64,000 nt of DNA, taken from NCBI GenBank assembly GCA_038206235.1, contig JBBRBB010000007.1:90430-154429 (forward strand), given 5' to 3'. This DNA is from JBBRBB01 sp038206235 (GTDB taxonomy: Bacteria; Bacteroidota; Bacteroidia; Chitinophagales; Chitinophagaceae). The position numbers and the translations under genes are program-made. This document shows positions 26,650 through 34,960 of this stretch, piece by piece. The first letter of the stretch is position 1; each line of letters opens with the position of its first letter. The notes under the pieces are model-generated. The model made no database searches and was not told the DNA's origin. It saw only the letters and a program-made list of their open reading frames with translations.

Positions 26650-27177
26650 ATGAATGTTATTTCTCCACCGGGAACGATGCTGCAGGTTTTTGAAGGCCTG
26701 CCCGAAGGTACTTTGTGCCAGCTAATCAATAATCAACTTGTTATGTCACCTGCCCCATCAGACCCTCATCAAAGCGTGCTGCTTGATATAAGCACTGATT
26801 TGAACATCTTTGTAAAAAAGAATAATTTAGGAGCACTTCGTATAGCTCCTTATGACGTTTATTTTAATAAAGAAAATGTTTTTCAACCCGATATTGTTTT
26901 TGTTGCAAAGGAGAATACTCATAAAATAAAAAAGAATGGATTGCATGGTGCACCTGACCTTGTAATAGAAATTCTTTCGCCTGCCACAGAAAAATATGAC
27001 AGGGGAAATAAAAAAGAAATTTATGAAAAATATGGCGTGAAAGAATACTGGCTTGTAGAACCTGAAAGCAAACAGGTAACTTTTTATTCTTTGATTAACG
27101 ATGAATATGTTGAGGTTGAAGTGAAAAAAGCCATGATAAATTCGAAGCTGTTAGGAGTAAGCATAAATTTTAATTAA
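26650..27177 (+). CDS. Uma2 family (DUF820) putative endonuclease
   Basis: A 175-residue member of the Uma2/DUF820 family with a PD-(D/E)XK nuclease-like core: Asp in FQPDIVFVAKEN (about residue 78), Glu and Pro in PDLVIEILSPATEKYDRGNKK, and IYEKYGVKEYWLVEPE. The family is abundant in cyanobacteria and some Bacteroidota and is suspected to be nuclease-like; its biological role is unknown. It is divergent from recN, but nothing links the two functionally. Confidence 0.9.
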   Translation: MNVISPPGTMLQVFEGLPEGTLCQLINNQLVMSPAPSDPHQSVLLDISTDLNIFVKKNNLGALRIAPYDVYFNKENVFQPDIVFVAKENTHKIKKNGLHGAPDLVIEILSPATEKYDRGNKKEIYEKYGVKEYWLVEPESKQVTFYSLINDEYVEVEVKKAMINSKLLGVSINFN

Positions 27178-27220
27178 TTCATTAGCGCATCATCACATTA
27201 GCGCATCAGCACATTAATTC

Positions 27221-28774
27221 TCACTGCCCCTTGCACCTTGCAATTCCCGCCTTTGCTTTTTGATCCATTGAGTCTTTATATTCATGGTCATTCATATTAA
27301 GGCAACGCTGATAATACGTAATAGCAAGGTCTTTTTTGCCCTGGTTCTCATAAATACTTCCAATTTGAAAAGCAGCTCTTGATGCATAATATTCCTGCCG
27401 CTTCTCACCAATATTAATTGCAACCAAATAAGTTTTTATAGCTTCATCATCCCAGTTCAAGTCATCATATATTCTTGCGAGGCGATACGTAAATTCTAAC
27501 TTTTCTTCAGTTGTTGAGAAATCATTTGAATTTTTTCCGGCGAGCAGTGCAAGAGCATTGTTATTATATCCTCCATCATTTAATAATCTTGCTTTTAATA
27601 ATAAGATGTTTGGCCATATTCCTGATTTTGCATCTTTTAAAGCCTCTTTATCAGCATCAGTTTCGGTACTCCCTTTTTTTAGAATTTGCTGCCTCGCCTG
27701 GTTGGCTGCAGCCATATTTCCCTGCAGGTAATAACACCAGCTTAATTTTTCATAAGCATCTTTCGCATAAAATTTTCCTTTGAACCTTCGAAGAAAGTTT
27801 TCAAAATAATCTGCCGCATCCTCAACTTCAAGATGGCGCATTTTTATATACCCCATTTCAAAATCCCATACCGGAGTTGTAATATATACGCCGGAGTGAT
27901 TTCGGTTTTGAATAATATTTTTTGCGTAATCATTCATCTTGTTATTAATAGCAAGATTGGCGGCCATGTATGCAAGCAGGTGGTTATTTACAATATCTAA
28001 ATTTTTTTGTGCGATGTATTGAAAAACTTCATCTGGTTTATTTTGCACATAAAATAAAATATAACAATAATAAAAGCTTGCTTCGTTTAAAAAAAGTTTT
28101 GTCAGCGAATCGTTGCTGTTCATAAAATCCTGCATTAGCCTCATGCCATCTTTAATAGAACCCCTAATGCCAAATAATCCGGCAAGCCATTTATAGCTGT
28201 CGGGTATAGTGCCCGCGACAACCTGCATGGGGCCATACATCATATTATTAGCAAGGAATGAGGGAAATTTTTTCCTGTTGTCTTTTACGAGGCTAAAGGC
28301 TTTTCTAAAATCCCAGCCGCTGTTCCATTTTTCACCAAATTTAATTTCCACACATGCTTTTTGTAAGTACACAGCGCTGCGACAATAATTATAAAAAGGA
28401 GAGTTTTCAGGGCCATCTGCAAGCCTTTCTAAGCGTTGCTCAAATTTTGCTTTTCGTGTTTTAAATTCTGAAGGGTTTTCATTAAAGAACAAAATAAAAA
28501 AATCAATATAGCTGTCGAGCAAATCAGGAATAAGATTATTGGGATTTTGCTGCCTTGCCTTGTTTACCAATTGCTGACCCGAATTTATTTTTAAGGCAAT
28601 TATTTCATTGTATGCCTGCTGGCAGGTTGCGTTGAAATCATAAACTTTTTGTGCATTGGCAGATGCACTGCATAGAACAACAAATAAAAAAGCTGTTATT
28701 ATTTTCTGAAATGAAGTTTTGAACGAATTAAAAAAAATATTAAACCGCAACGACACTACACCACTAAGTTGCAT
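27221..28774 (-). CDS. Secreted tetratricopeptide-repeat protein
   Basis: A protein of about 517 residues with a signal peptide (ITAFLFVVLCSASANAQ) and several TPR-like helical pairs in the second half, for example YRLARIYDDLNWDDEAIKTYL and AAFQIGSIYENQGKKDLAITYY. It probably works as a protein-protein scaffold in the periplasm; function unknown. The start is uncertain: the longest frame begins 28 codons earlier but that part is encoded by a dispersed repeat, so I start at the ATG of MQLSGVVSLRF; a later non-ATG start is also possible. Confidence 0.75.
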   Translation of the reverse strand: MQLSGVVSLRFNIFFNSFKTSFQKIITAFLFVVLCSASANAQKVYDFNATCQQAYNEIIALKINSGQQLVNKARQQNPNNLIPDLLDSYIDFFILFFNENPSEFKTRKAKFEQRLERLADGPENSPFYNYCRSAVYLQKACVEIKFGEKWNSGWDFRKAFSLVKDNRKKFPSFLANNMMYGPMQVVAGTIPDSYKWLAGLFGIRGSIKDGMRLMQDFMNSNDSLTKLFLNEASFYYCYILFYVQNKPDEVFQYIAQKNLDIVNNHLLAYMAANLAINNKMNDYAKNIIQNRNHSGVYITTPVWDFEMGYIKMRHLEVEDAADYFENFLRRFKGKFYAKDAYEKLSWCYYLQGNMAAANQARQQILKKGSTETDADKEALKDAKSGIWPNILLLKARLLNDGGYNNNALALLAGKNSNDFSTTEEKLEFTYRLARIYDDLNWDDEAIKTYLVAINIGEKRQEYYASRAAFQIGSIYENQGKKDLAITYYQRCLNMNDHEYKDSMDQKAKAGIARCKGQ

Positions 28775-28817
28775 TAAGCCTTTGTTATGCTTTGTGCCTT
28801 TGTGTCTTTGTGGCTCA
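28748..28817. repeat. CTTTGTGCCTTTGTG-type repeat at TPR gene start
   Basis: A block with the tandem pattern CTTTGTGCCTTTGTGTCTTTG and an outer AACGACACTACACCACTAAG. Sequences of this kind recur in Bacteroidota spacers; a shorter relative lies at 50740-50775. It overlaps the start region of the TPR gene and makes its N-terminus ambiguous. Confidence 0.65.
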
Positions 28818-28875
28818 AAAAAATTATATAAAAATGTATAGTGTTTCAAATTTTTCAATCCCCGAAAATAAAAAA

Positions 28876-28894
28876 GGATGCTGAATTAGCATCC
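28876..28894 (-). terminator. Terminator of the zinc-ribbon protein gene
   Basis: GGATGCT and AGCATCC pair around a 5-nt loop and, read on the minus strand, are followed by six T residues. The hairpin is about 35 bases after the stop codon. Confidence 0.7.
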
Positions 28895-28928
28895 CTTTTA
28901 TAAAATCTTAATTCGCAGTTAACGTAAA

Positions 28929-29684
28929 TTATTTTAATGCAATTGCATTGTTCAGCTCATCATCTACGAGTATGCGACCGCAGTTTTCGCAAACAATAAT
29001 TTTTTTGCGCTGCTTTATTTCACTCTGCTTCTGTGGTGGAATGGCATTGTAGCATCCACCGCAGGCATCTCTTTCCACCGGTACTACTGCAAGCCCGTTG
29101 CGGTAGCTAGTGCGTATGCGGTCATAAGAATACAACAGGCGCTCGTCCATTCCTTTGCGGGCATTCGCAGCAATTGCATCAAAATGTTTTTCTTCTTTTT
29201 CGGTCTCTATAATTATTTTTTCAAGCTCTCCTTTTTTGCCCGTTAAAACACCTTCCTTGCTTGCAATTTGCTTTTTCGCGGCCTCAAGCGCTTTGCCTTT
29301 TTCGGCAAGCTCTTCATTGGCATCACGAATATGTTTTTCGGCAAGTTTCGCTTCCAATTGCTGCATTTCAATCTCTTTGTTTATCGCTTCAAATTCACGG
29401 TTGTTTTTTACGGCGTCGGTCTGTTTTTCATACTTTTTTGTCAATGCTTCAGCTTCTTTAATCGCGTTTTTCTTTTGCTCGATAAACTCTGTGATGCCGT
29501 TTATTTCTTCTTCAATGCGGGTTCTGCGGCTGTTGAGACCCTGTATCTCATCTTCCAGGTCGCTTACTTCAATGGGTAATTCGCCTTTCAGAATTTTAAT
29601 TTGATCCAATTTCGAATCAATCTTTTGCAGCTTCACAAGCGCTGCAAGCTTTTCCTGAACGGAATAATCTTTTACTGCTGCCAT
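28929..29684 (-). CDS. Coiled-coil protein with C4 zinc ribbon (CdsZ-like)
   Basis: A 251-residue protein with a long Glu/Lys-rich coiled coil (about residues 35-185) and a C-terminal zinc ribbon with two CXXC pairs: ACGGCYNAIPPQ and VCENCGRILVDDEL. This layout matches the bacterial family annotated as zinc-ribbon domain regulatory protein (CdsZ in Chlamydia) or C4-type zinc ribbon protein. The role is uncertain, possibly regulatory. It ends in a terminator and is downstream of the Nif3-like gene on the same strand, separated by 74 bases of micro-repeat. Confidence 0.88.
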   Translation of the reverse strand: MAAVKDYSVQEKLAALVKLQKIDSKLDQIKILKGELPIEVSDLEDEIQGLNSRRTRIEEEINGITEFIEQKKNAIKEAEALTKKYEKQTDAVKNNREFEAINKEIEMQQLEAKLAEKHIRDANEELAEKGKALEAAKKQIASKEGVLTGKKGELEKIIIETEKEEKHFDAIAANARKGMDERLLYSYDRIRTSYRNGLAVVPVERDACGGCYNAIPPQKQSEIKQRKKIIVCENCGRILVDDELNNAIALK

Positions 29685-29758
29685 ATTTTTGTTTGTAGTT
29701 TGTTGTTTTTTAGTTAAGTCATTTGGTCAATTAGTCAAGAAGTCATTGACCTGAATGG

Positions 29759-30862
29759 TCATAAAAAATAATTCACCGGATTGGTATTTACTTCTGTTTT
29801 AAGGACGGCAAATGTAGTGAATTCCTTACTTAAAATATCAAAGAGCAGGTCAATGGTGAATTGTTCGCTTTCCCAGTGCCCAATATCTGCAATTACAATG
29901 CGGTTATTAGCATCAAAAAAATTATGATATTTAATATCTCCGCTAACAAAAAAATCGGCGTTAGCTGCAATTGCATTCCTAATTAAAAAGCTTCCGGCTC
30001 CGCCACAAAGCGCAATGGTTTTTACTTCTGTATTTAAAAGAGGAGAGTGCCTGATAAGCTTTAAATTAAATGCTGACTTTAACAAATTAAGAAAATCAAT
30101 TTCACTCAAAGCTTGCGGCAATTCACCAATTAAGCCGCTGCCTGTAAGCTGAAATTCATTTTCAAGAGCAATTATATCATACGCCGCTTCTTCGTAAGGA
30201 TGAGATTTTATTAAAGCATTCACCACTTTCTTTTGCAGATAAGAAGGAAAAATAATTTCCAATTTTGTTTCTTTCTCTTCATGCCGTTTTCCGGGTTCGC
30301 CTGCAAAGGGATTGGTGTTTTCATCTCCTTTAAAAGTTCCGAAGCCTTCTGCATTAAAGCTGCACTCGCTGTAATTACCTATGTGCCCGGCTCCGGCTTC
30401 AAAGATTGCACTGCGAACTTTTTCTGCTTGGGTAGAAGGTACAAAAGTAAAGAGCTTCATTAACTGCCCTTTTTTTGTACTTAGTATTCGCCTGTTTAAT
30501 AAACCTAATTTATCAGCCATTTTATTGCTTACGCCATTGAATACATTATCAAGATTGGTATGAATGGCATAAATGGCGATGTCATTTTTTATTGCAGTGA
30601 TTAGTGTTTTTTCTACATAATTATTTCCAGTGATTTTTTTTAAGCCGCAGAAGATGATTGGATGATGGGCGACAACAAGATTGCAACCTTTATTTTTAGC
30701 TTCGAGTATAACTTCTTCTGTTGCATCGAGTGAGCAAATAATTCCCGTGCAATTCCATTCGGGACTGCCTGCAATTAAGCCTGCATTATCATAGCTTTCC
30801 TGCAAAGCAGGCGGAGCCATGTTTTCTAAAGCTTCAATGATGTTGCGGATGGCTACAGGCAT
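29759..30862 (-). CDS. Nif3-like dinuclear metal-centre hexameric protein (DUF34)
   Basis: A 367-residue Nif3/DUF34 protein. Metal ligands are in CNLVVAHHPIIFCGLKKI and IYAIHTNLDN; the C-terminal half repeats the fold with DFFVSGDIKYHNFFDA. A PII/CutA-like insert lies at about 130-230 (LFTFVPSTQAEKVRSAIFE), as in the longer family members. The function is debated: suggested GTP cyclohydrolase I-like or nucleotide-metal chaperone activity. I begin at MPVAIRNIIEALE; the longest frame starts nine codons earlier. It is divergent from the class IV aminotransferase gene. Confidence 0.92.
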   Translation of the reverse strand: MPVAIRNIIEALENMAPPALQESYDNAGLIAGSPEWNCTGIICSLDATEEVILEAKNKGCNLVVAHHPIIFCGLKKITGNNYVEKTLITAIKNDIAIYAIHTNLDNVFNGVSNKMADKLGLLNRRILSTKKGQLMKLFTFVPSTQAEKVRSAIFEAGAGHIGNYSECSFNAEGFGTFKGDENTNPFAGEPGKRHEEKETKLEIIFPSYLQKKVVNALIKSHPYEEAAYDIIALENEFQLTGSGLIGELPQALSEIDFLNLLKSAFNLKLIRHSPLLNTEVKTIALCGGAGSFLIRNAIAANADFFVSGDIKYHNFFDANNRIVIADIGHWESEQFTIDLLFDILSKEFTTFAVLKTEVNTNPVNYFL

Positions 30863-30913
30863 AAGTGGTGTATGTAAAAGTAATATCATTTCTTTTACAA
30901 GCGCTTTTGCTCT

Positions 30914-30921
30914 TACATTTG
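30914..30921 (+). promoter_or_regulatory. -7 box TACATTTG just before aminotransferase start
   Basis: A perfect TAnnTTTG element ends four bases before the ATG. A matching TTTG at -33 is not clear. If used, the transcript would be leaderless. Confidence 0.45.
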
Positions 30922-30924
30922 GTT

Positions 30925-31767
30925 ATGGCTGATTATGCAATTTTTGATGGTAAAATATTAAAGCAGGATGAAGTCTCTATTTCGCCCGATAATCGTTCTT
31001 TCCGTTATGGGGATGGTTTTTTTGAAACGATGAAAATGATTGATGGAAAAATTATTTTAAGTGATTACCATTTCGAAAGATTATTTGCTTCGCTGGAATT
31101 GATGCAGCTTGAATCTTCGAGGCATTTTACAAAAGATAAATTGACGTCAGAAATAATAAAGCTTGCTGAAAAAAATGAGCATTCAAAACTTGCAAGAATA
31201 AGGCTTACTATTTTTCGTGGTGATGGTGGCTTGTATGATGACATAAGTAATACACCGCATTATCTTATTCAAACATGGGAGTTGAATGAAACAAGTAATC
31301 GTTTGAATAAAAATGGTCTTGTGCTGGATTTTTATGAAGATGCCCGTAAAAGCTGCGACAAATTTTCAAATCTTAAAAGCAATAATTATTTGCCTTATGT
31401 AATGGCTGCGTTGTGGGCTAAAAAAAATCATTTGAATGATGCACTGGTTTTAAATACTTATGGGAGAATTGCAGACGCTACTATTGCCAATGTGTTTATT
31501 GTTAAAAATGGTATTATTAAAACGACTGCTTTAAGCGAAGGTTGCGTGAATGGTGTAATGAGAAGATATTTGCTGGAATGTTTGCGTGAGGAAAATCTCC
31601 CTGTTGAAGAAACGGAAATTGAAATAGCCGATGTGTTGCAGGCATCGGAAGTCTTTTTAACGAATGCCGTTTATGGAATTAAGTGGGTGAAGCAGGTGGG
31701 GGAGAGTAAGTATGGAAATGAAGTATCGAAAAAGTTTTTTCAGAAATATGTAAGCATATTGTTTTGA
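30925..31767 (+). CDS. PLP-dependent class IV aminotransferase
   Basis: A 280-residue fold-type IV PLP enzyme. The active-site Lys is in FSNLKSNNYLPYVMAALWAK, and the PLP-binding GRIADATIANVFIV and TALSEGCVNGVMRRYLLE are present. The family includes branched-chain aminotransferases and aminodeoxychorismate lyase (PabC); the N-terminal SISPDNRSFRYGDGFFETM fits the PabC/D-amino-acid transaminase branch better than IlvE, but a substrate is not assigned. I start at MADYAIFDG; a longer frame exists upstream but overlaps the divergent Nif3-like gene. Confidence 0.9.
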   Translation: MADYAIFDGKILKQDEVSISPDNRSFRYGDGFFETMKMIDGKIILSDYHFERLFASLELMQLESSRHFTKDKLTSEIIKLAEKNEHSKLARIRLTIFRGDGGLYDDISNTPHYLIQTWELNETSNRLNKNGLVLDFYEDARKSCDKFSNLKSNNYLPYVMAALWAKKNHLNDALVLNTYGRIADATIANVFIVKNGIIKTTALSEGCVNGVMRRYLLECLREENLPVEETEIEIADVLQASEVFLTNAVYGIKWVKQVGESKYGNEVSKKFFQKYVSILF

Positions 31768-31799
31768 AGTTTGAGAAGATATATATTTTAGAAATGAAT

Positions 31800-31822
31800 G
31801 GTCAGACCGGGACGGTCAGACC
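31800..31822. repeat. GTCAGACC element, direct-repeat form (copy 3a)
   Basis: Two GGTCAGACC units separated by GGGAC. It is 33 bases after the aminotransferase stop and 17 bases before the next element. Confidence 0.85.
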
Positions 31823-31838
31823 AGGTTCATCTCCAGAA

Positions 31839-31884
31839 ATGGTCAGACCCGGGACAGCCTGTTCCGCAAAGCGGAAGTCAGACC
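31839..31884. repeat. GTCAGACC element, long form (copy 3b)
   Basis: ATGGTCAGACCCGGGACAGC at the left and GGAAGTCAGACC at the right, with TTCCGC-AAA-GCGGAA inside; almost identical to copy 2. Its TCA triplet provides the stop codon of the minus-strand DUF2809 gene. Confidence 0.9.
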
Positions 31885-32321
31885 TGGTTATCCGCAAACC
31901 ACGCAACTGCAAACGCTATTATAGTTCCTGCGGCATAGCAAAGCCAATCGCTCCATAAAAAGCCGTAGCCAAGTAAAATTCCGAAGGGTGGTGTGTGCCT
32001 TATTTTTTCTATCCATGGAGCATGATATAGCTGCAATGTTTCAATTGCGATGCAAACTATATAATTGAGAATGGCAATTTTCCAAAGCTTTGTTTTTATA
32101 AAAATAAATCGTAACCCAAAAAATATGCAACTGGCAGCAAAAGTATCTCCGCCATAGGTTTTAAATATATCAGAAAAGTAAGTGTTGTAATATCTTGCAG
32201 ATAATCCAAGAGGAATATTGATAGCGATGAGAATGAGATATAGCCAGCGTTTGTTTTTCAATGTGATATTTTTACAAGAGTTTAAAGTTAGGCTAAGGTT
32301 AAACCTGTCAGGTGTTTGCAC
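31878..32321 (-). CDS. DUF2809 family membrane protein
   Basis: A protein of about 127-147 residues with four to five hydrophobic segments (WLYLILIAINIPLGLSARYY, LWKIAILNYIVCIAIETLQL, LCYAAGTIIAFAVAWF). HAPWIEKIRHTPPFGILLGYGF is characteristic of DUF2809. Function unknown. Both ends are repeats: the ATG of the longest frame lies in an ACCTGTCAGGTG hairpin and the stop lies in a GTCAGACC element. A TTG at LKNKRWLYL (about 32261) is a credible alternative start. Confidence 0.78.
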   Translation of the reverse strand: MQTPDRFNLSLTLNSCKNITLKNKRWLYLILIAINIPLGLSARYYNTYFSDIFKTYGGDTFAASCIFFGLRFIFIKTKLWKIAILNYIVCIAIETLQLYHAPWIEKIRHTPPFGILLGYGFLWSDWLCYAAGTIIAFAVAWFADNQV

Positions 32322-32330
32322 CTGACAGGT
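32303..32330. repeat. ACCTGTCAGGTG perfect hairpin
   Basis: ACCTGTCAGGTG and CACCTGACAGGT form a perfect 12-bp stem with loop TTTG; each arm is itself nearly palindromic. It overlaps the putative start of the DUF2809 gene. Confidence 0.85.
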
Positions 32331-32362
32331 GCGTGAACATATTCCGCATTTTTAATTCTTCA

Positions 32363-33289
32363 TTAATTATTTTGTATCGGCTTCCCATTCTCATCGTAAA
32401 AAGGCTGTGGCAGCGGGGCCTCGCCATTCTTTAGTTTTTGTTCGAAAACTTTTTCTACATGAACCCATTTACCATTTTGCCATTTGAAGCCTTCATAATC
32501 TCCATCGGGAATTAGTGTAAACTTTTTTTGCGGCTCATTGGTTTCGCTGATTAGATGATCAAAAACTATCATATCCAAATCAGGATCGAAAACCATTCTT
32601 GCTCTTGCATCTTTTTTATATTCTAAACAAAAGCGATAAGCGGGTTGTGCAGGCTTTATGCTGTCATTGGCGTATTGAAAATATCTTCCGCCAAAAACAG
32701 GGTTGCCCTCGTTGTTGAAATTAATTACCTCAATCCATTTTTTTGTGCTGATGAAATCGTTATCATCAAAACCTAATAAGGTATAAAATTTTTTTCCGTT
32801 GAACTCTTTTATCACGATGCCGTAATAAATAGCGCCAATCCAGTTGTTGATATTTCTTACAGAATCTGCAGGCGTTGCAGTAAAGTCGCTCATATCAATT
32901 AAAGGGAAAAGTTTTAGTGAACCATCCGGGATATTCATTTGAATGGCGCCGTACTGCCGAAAATAACTTTCATCTCTTTCTATTTGCCAGGAGAAAATAC
33001 GAAAGTTGCTGTCCGGCGCATACATTTTTGAAACTGTAATAATGGAATCGAAAGAATAATAAAATGAGTTTTTTGTTTGCAATGCTTTTACAAGCGACTT
33101 TATGAAGATAGTATCAGCACGGAATCTGGCGGCGCCATCTGCATCGAATATCATGTGCTTTGCATATACCTTTAAGCTGTCTTCTGCTTTTTGTAAATTT
33201 TTATGATCTGATGAGTTAATTCTTTGTGCGAATAATGATGAAGAAAAAGTTGCAATAAATAAAAAGATGATAAAAATATAATGGCGCAT
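32363..33289 (-). CDS. Secreted hypothetical protein
   Basis: A 308-residue protein with a clear signal peptide (YIFIIFLFIATFSSSLFAQ). It is rich in aromatic and acidic residues, with segments FYYSFDSIITVSKMYAPDSNFRIFSW cut by short turns, KKFYTLLGFDDNDF and KKDARARMVFDPDLDMIVFDHL that suggest a conserved beta-rich periplasmic domain. I know similar proteins in Chitinophagaceae only as uncharacterised and cannot assign a function. It is single and ends in a pair of Asn residues without a sorting domain. Confidence 0.82.
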   Translation of the reverse strand: MRHYIFIIFLFIATFSSSLFAQRINSSDHKNLQKAEDSLKVYAKHMIFDADGAARFRADTIFIKSLVKALQTKNSFYYSFDSIITVSKMYAPDSNFRIFSWQIERDESYFRQYGAIQMNIPDGSLKLFPLIDMSDFTATPADSVRNINNWIGAIYYGIVIKEFNGKKFYTLLGFDDNDFISTKKWIEVINFNNEGNPVFGGRYFQYANDSIKPAQPAYRFCLEYKKDARARMVFDPDLDMIVFDHLISETNEPQKKFTLIPDGDYEGFKWQNGKWVHVEKVFEQKLKNGEAPLPQPFYDENGKPIQNN

Positions 33290-33498
33290 AGTAATTCGTA
33301 AACGAAAGTAGTAAGTTGTTATTGTGAAAAGAAGAAGTGATAATTGTGCGGGAAGAATTTATGATTTTATTAAAAGGGATTAGAAAAAAATGTAATCAGC
33401 AAAATTATTTTCAGAGTTTTTTTACTAACTCTTACAATTTTATTAAAAAAAATTTACCTTGCATCCTCATTAATTCATCTCAAAAAAATTATTTTATT

Positions 33499-34074
33499 AT
33501 GAAAAAGCTTGCCCTCACATTAAGCTCATTGTTTTTCATAACATTGAGCATTCAGCTTCACGCACAAATGGATGAAGCCTCACAAAAAGCCTGGATGGCT
33601 TATATGACACCCGGCAATGTTCATCAGATGTTAGCCAAATCAGAAGGTCAATGGAAAGAAGATGTTACCATGTGGATGATGCCCGGACAGGAACCTATGC
33701 ATAGCACTGCCTCCGCTACAAACAAAATGATAATGGGAGGGCGTTACCAGCAGTCAACACATACAGGCGATATGATGGGAATGCCCTTTGAAGGCATGAG
33801 TGTTATGGGATATGACAATGCCAAAAAAATGTTTGTTTCTTCCTGGGTTGATAATATGGGAACAGGAATGATGAACATGGAAGGCACCTGGGACGATGCA
33901 ACAAAATCTATTACCATGAAAGGCACATCTGTTGATCCCATGAGCGGAAAAGACATGAACGTAAGAGAAGTATTCAAATTTATGGATGATAATACTCAGA
34001 TGCTCGAGATGTACATGATGATGCCAGATGGAAAAGAATTTAAGAGCATGGAAATAAAGTTTACAAGAATGTAA
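33499..34074 (+). CDS. DUF1579 family secreted protein
   Basis: A 191-residue protein with a signal peptide (LALTLSSLFFITLSIQLHAQ) and a DUF1579 beta-barrel-like domain: MLAKSEGQWKEDVTMW, MIMGGRYQQSTHTGDMMGMPFEG and YDNAKKMFVSSWVDNMGTG. It is Met-rich. The role is unknown. The start is the ATG at MKKLALTL; 54 codons of open frame upstream lack coding character. A long GGCAATA heptamer array and then a strong terminator follow. Confidence 0.88.
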   Translation: MKKLALTLSSLFFITLSIQLHAQMDEASQKAWMAYMTPGNVHQMLAKSEGQWKEDVTMWMMPGQEPMHSTASATNKMIMGGRYQQSTHTGDMMGMPFEGMSVMGYDNAKKMFVSSWVDNMGTGMMNMEGTWDDATKSITMKGTSVDPMSGKDMNVREVFKFMDDNTQMLEMYMMMPDGKEFKSMEIKFTRM

Positions 34075-34076
34075 CA

Positions 34077-34148
34077 ATAGGCAATAAGCAATAAGCAATA
34101 GGCAATAAGCAATAGGCAATAGACAATAAGCAATAGGCAATAGGCAAT
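34077..34148. repeat. Tandem GGCAATA/AGCAATA heptamer array
   Basis: About ten units of (A/G)GCAATA in tandem lie between the DUF1579 stop and its terminator. The same unit occurs in inverted orientation at 1246-1272, and a related sequence is inside metG at 41411-41470. Confidence 0.9.
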
Positions 34149-34149
34149 A

Positions 34150-34190
34150 AAGCCCCGAACATTTTGTGAAATGTTCGGGGCTTGTTTTTT
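34150..34190 (+). terminator. Strong terminator after DUF1579 gene
   Basis: AAGCCCCGAACATTT and AAATGTTCGGGGCTT make a perfect 15-bp stem with a TGTG loop, followed by G and six T residues. Confidence 0.9.
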
Positions 34191-34260
34191 CTTAGCCCCT
34201 TCACCCCCATAGCTATGGAAAGAAGATGATAGAATAAAAGAGTTTCTTGATTCCCTTCTC

Positions 34261-34276
34261 TCCCGATAATTCGGGA
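34261..34276. repeat. TCCCGATAATTCGGGA palindrome
   Basis: Sixteen-base palindrome in the spacer after the DUF1579 terminator; similar to the copy embedded in the S9 peptidase gene. Confidence 0.7.
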
Positions 34277-34300
34277 TAAAGGGGTTAAGGGAAGAGGGAG

Positions 34301-34501
34301 CTATTCCTTCACTTCTTCAGTACCGCTAAATGCGCTGCCAGAGCCATCTGATTCAATTTCGTCCTTTTGTTTATTTTCCTTCTTCAAAGAGTCATTTGAT
34401 TCAGAATCCTGGTTTATACGTTCATCATTACTTTTTTGAACATCTTCTTTTTTCTGAATTGGGTTTGTATTTTTACCAGAAGTTTTGTCGTGTGTCATCA
34501 T
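34301..34501 (-). CDS. Small hydrophilic disordered protein
   Basis: A 66-residue, highly charged protein (Asp, Glu, Lys, Ser, Asn) with no hydrophobic core and no Cys: motifs such as KKEDVQKSNDERINQDSES and ESDGSGSAFSGTEEVKE. Likely intrinsically disordered. Short proteins of this composition are common in this group of bacteria but have no known function. Two adjacent ATG codons are possible starts. Confidence 0.55.
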   Translation of the reverse strand: MMTHDKTSGKNTNPIQKKEDVQKSNDERINQDSESNDSLKKENKQKDEIESDGSGSAFSGTEEVKE

Positions 34502-34960
34502 TTTTTATTTTAAAATTAGAAACTTACTGCCCACTGCCTCTTTGTGCATGCCTGAAATAAGTTGACCAAATTAAACAAAAAAAATGTCTACGATGAAAGA
34601 CAAAAAAATCAATTTCAGTGGTGCCGGATATTTCCTCCTGTGACAAAATATAAAAGATGGAATAACAGAAATACGAAAACATACCGGGTACGGCAACATC
34701 AACATTAATACAAATGCTCAATGCCTTTTTCAATTTATGAATTGTGCAAACGAAATTGATTTTGCGCATTGAATTTAGCCTGCATTTTCGCCATAAAATT
34801 TGGCACACTTCCATTCTTTTGTATAATTTAGCAATTGATATTTATTCCAATATTTTTTAATTCAAAAATTACTTTTTATGAAAACTTTTTTTTGCACACA
34901 ATTCTTTTTCTCGAAAAGAAAATATCTACATAAAATTTCCTAAATTTAAATTCTATTAAA
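34502..34960. other. Gene-free 459-bp spacer
   Basis: AT-rich DNA upstream of the collapsed T9SS gene. It holds only short frames, including a 21-codon one at 34878 (MKTFFCTQFFF...). No RNA or repeat is recognised. Confidence 0.5.

Noticed and set aside
31764..31958. 64-codon plus-strand frame after the aminotransferase gene
   Set aside because: Its residues (GQTGTVRPG, EMVRPGTACSAKRKS) come from two GTCAGACC elements.
34077..34148. CRISPR array
   Set aside because: The unit is seven bases with no spacers; it is a simple tandem repeat.
34524..34814. 96-codon minus-strand frame
   Set aside because: No family-like composition, no conserved motif, no plausible start context; it lies in an AT-rich spacer.
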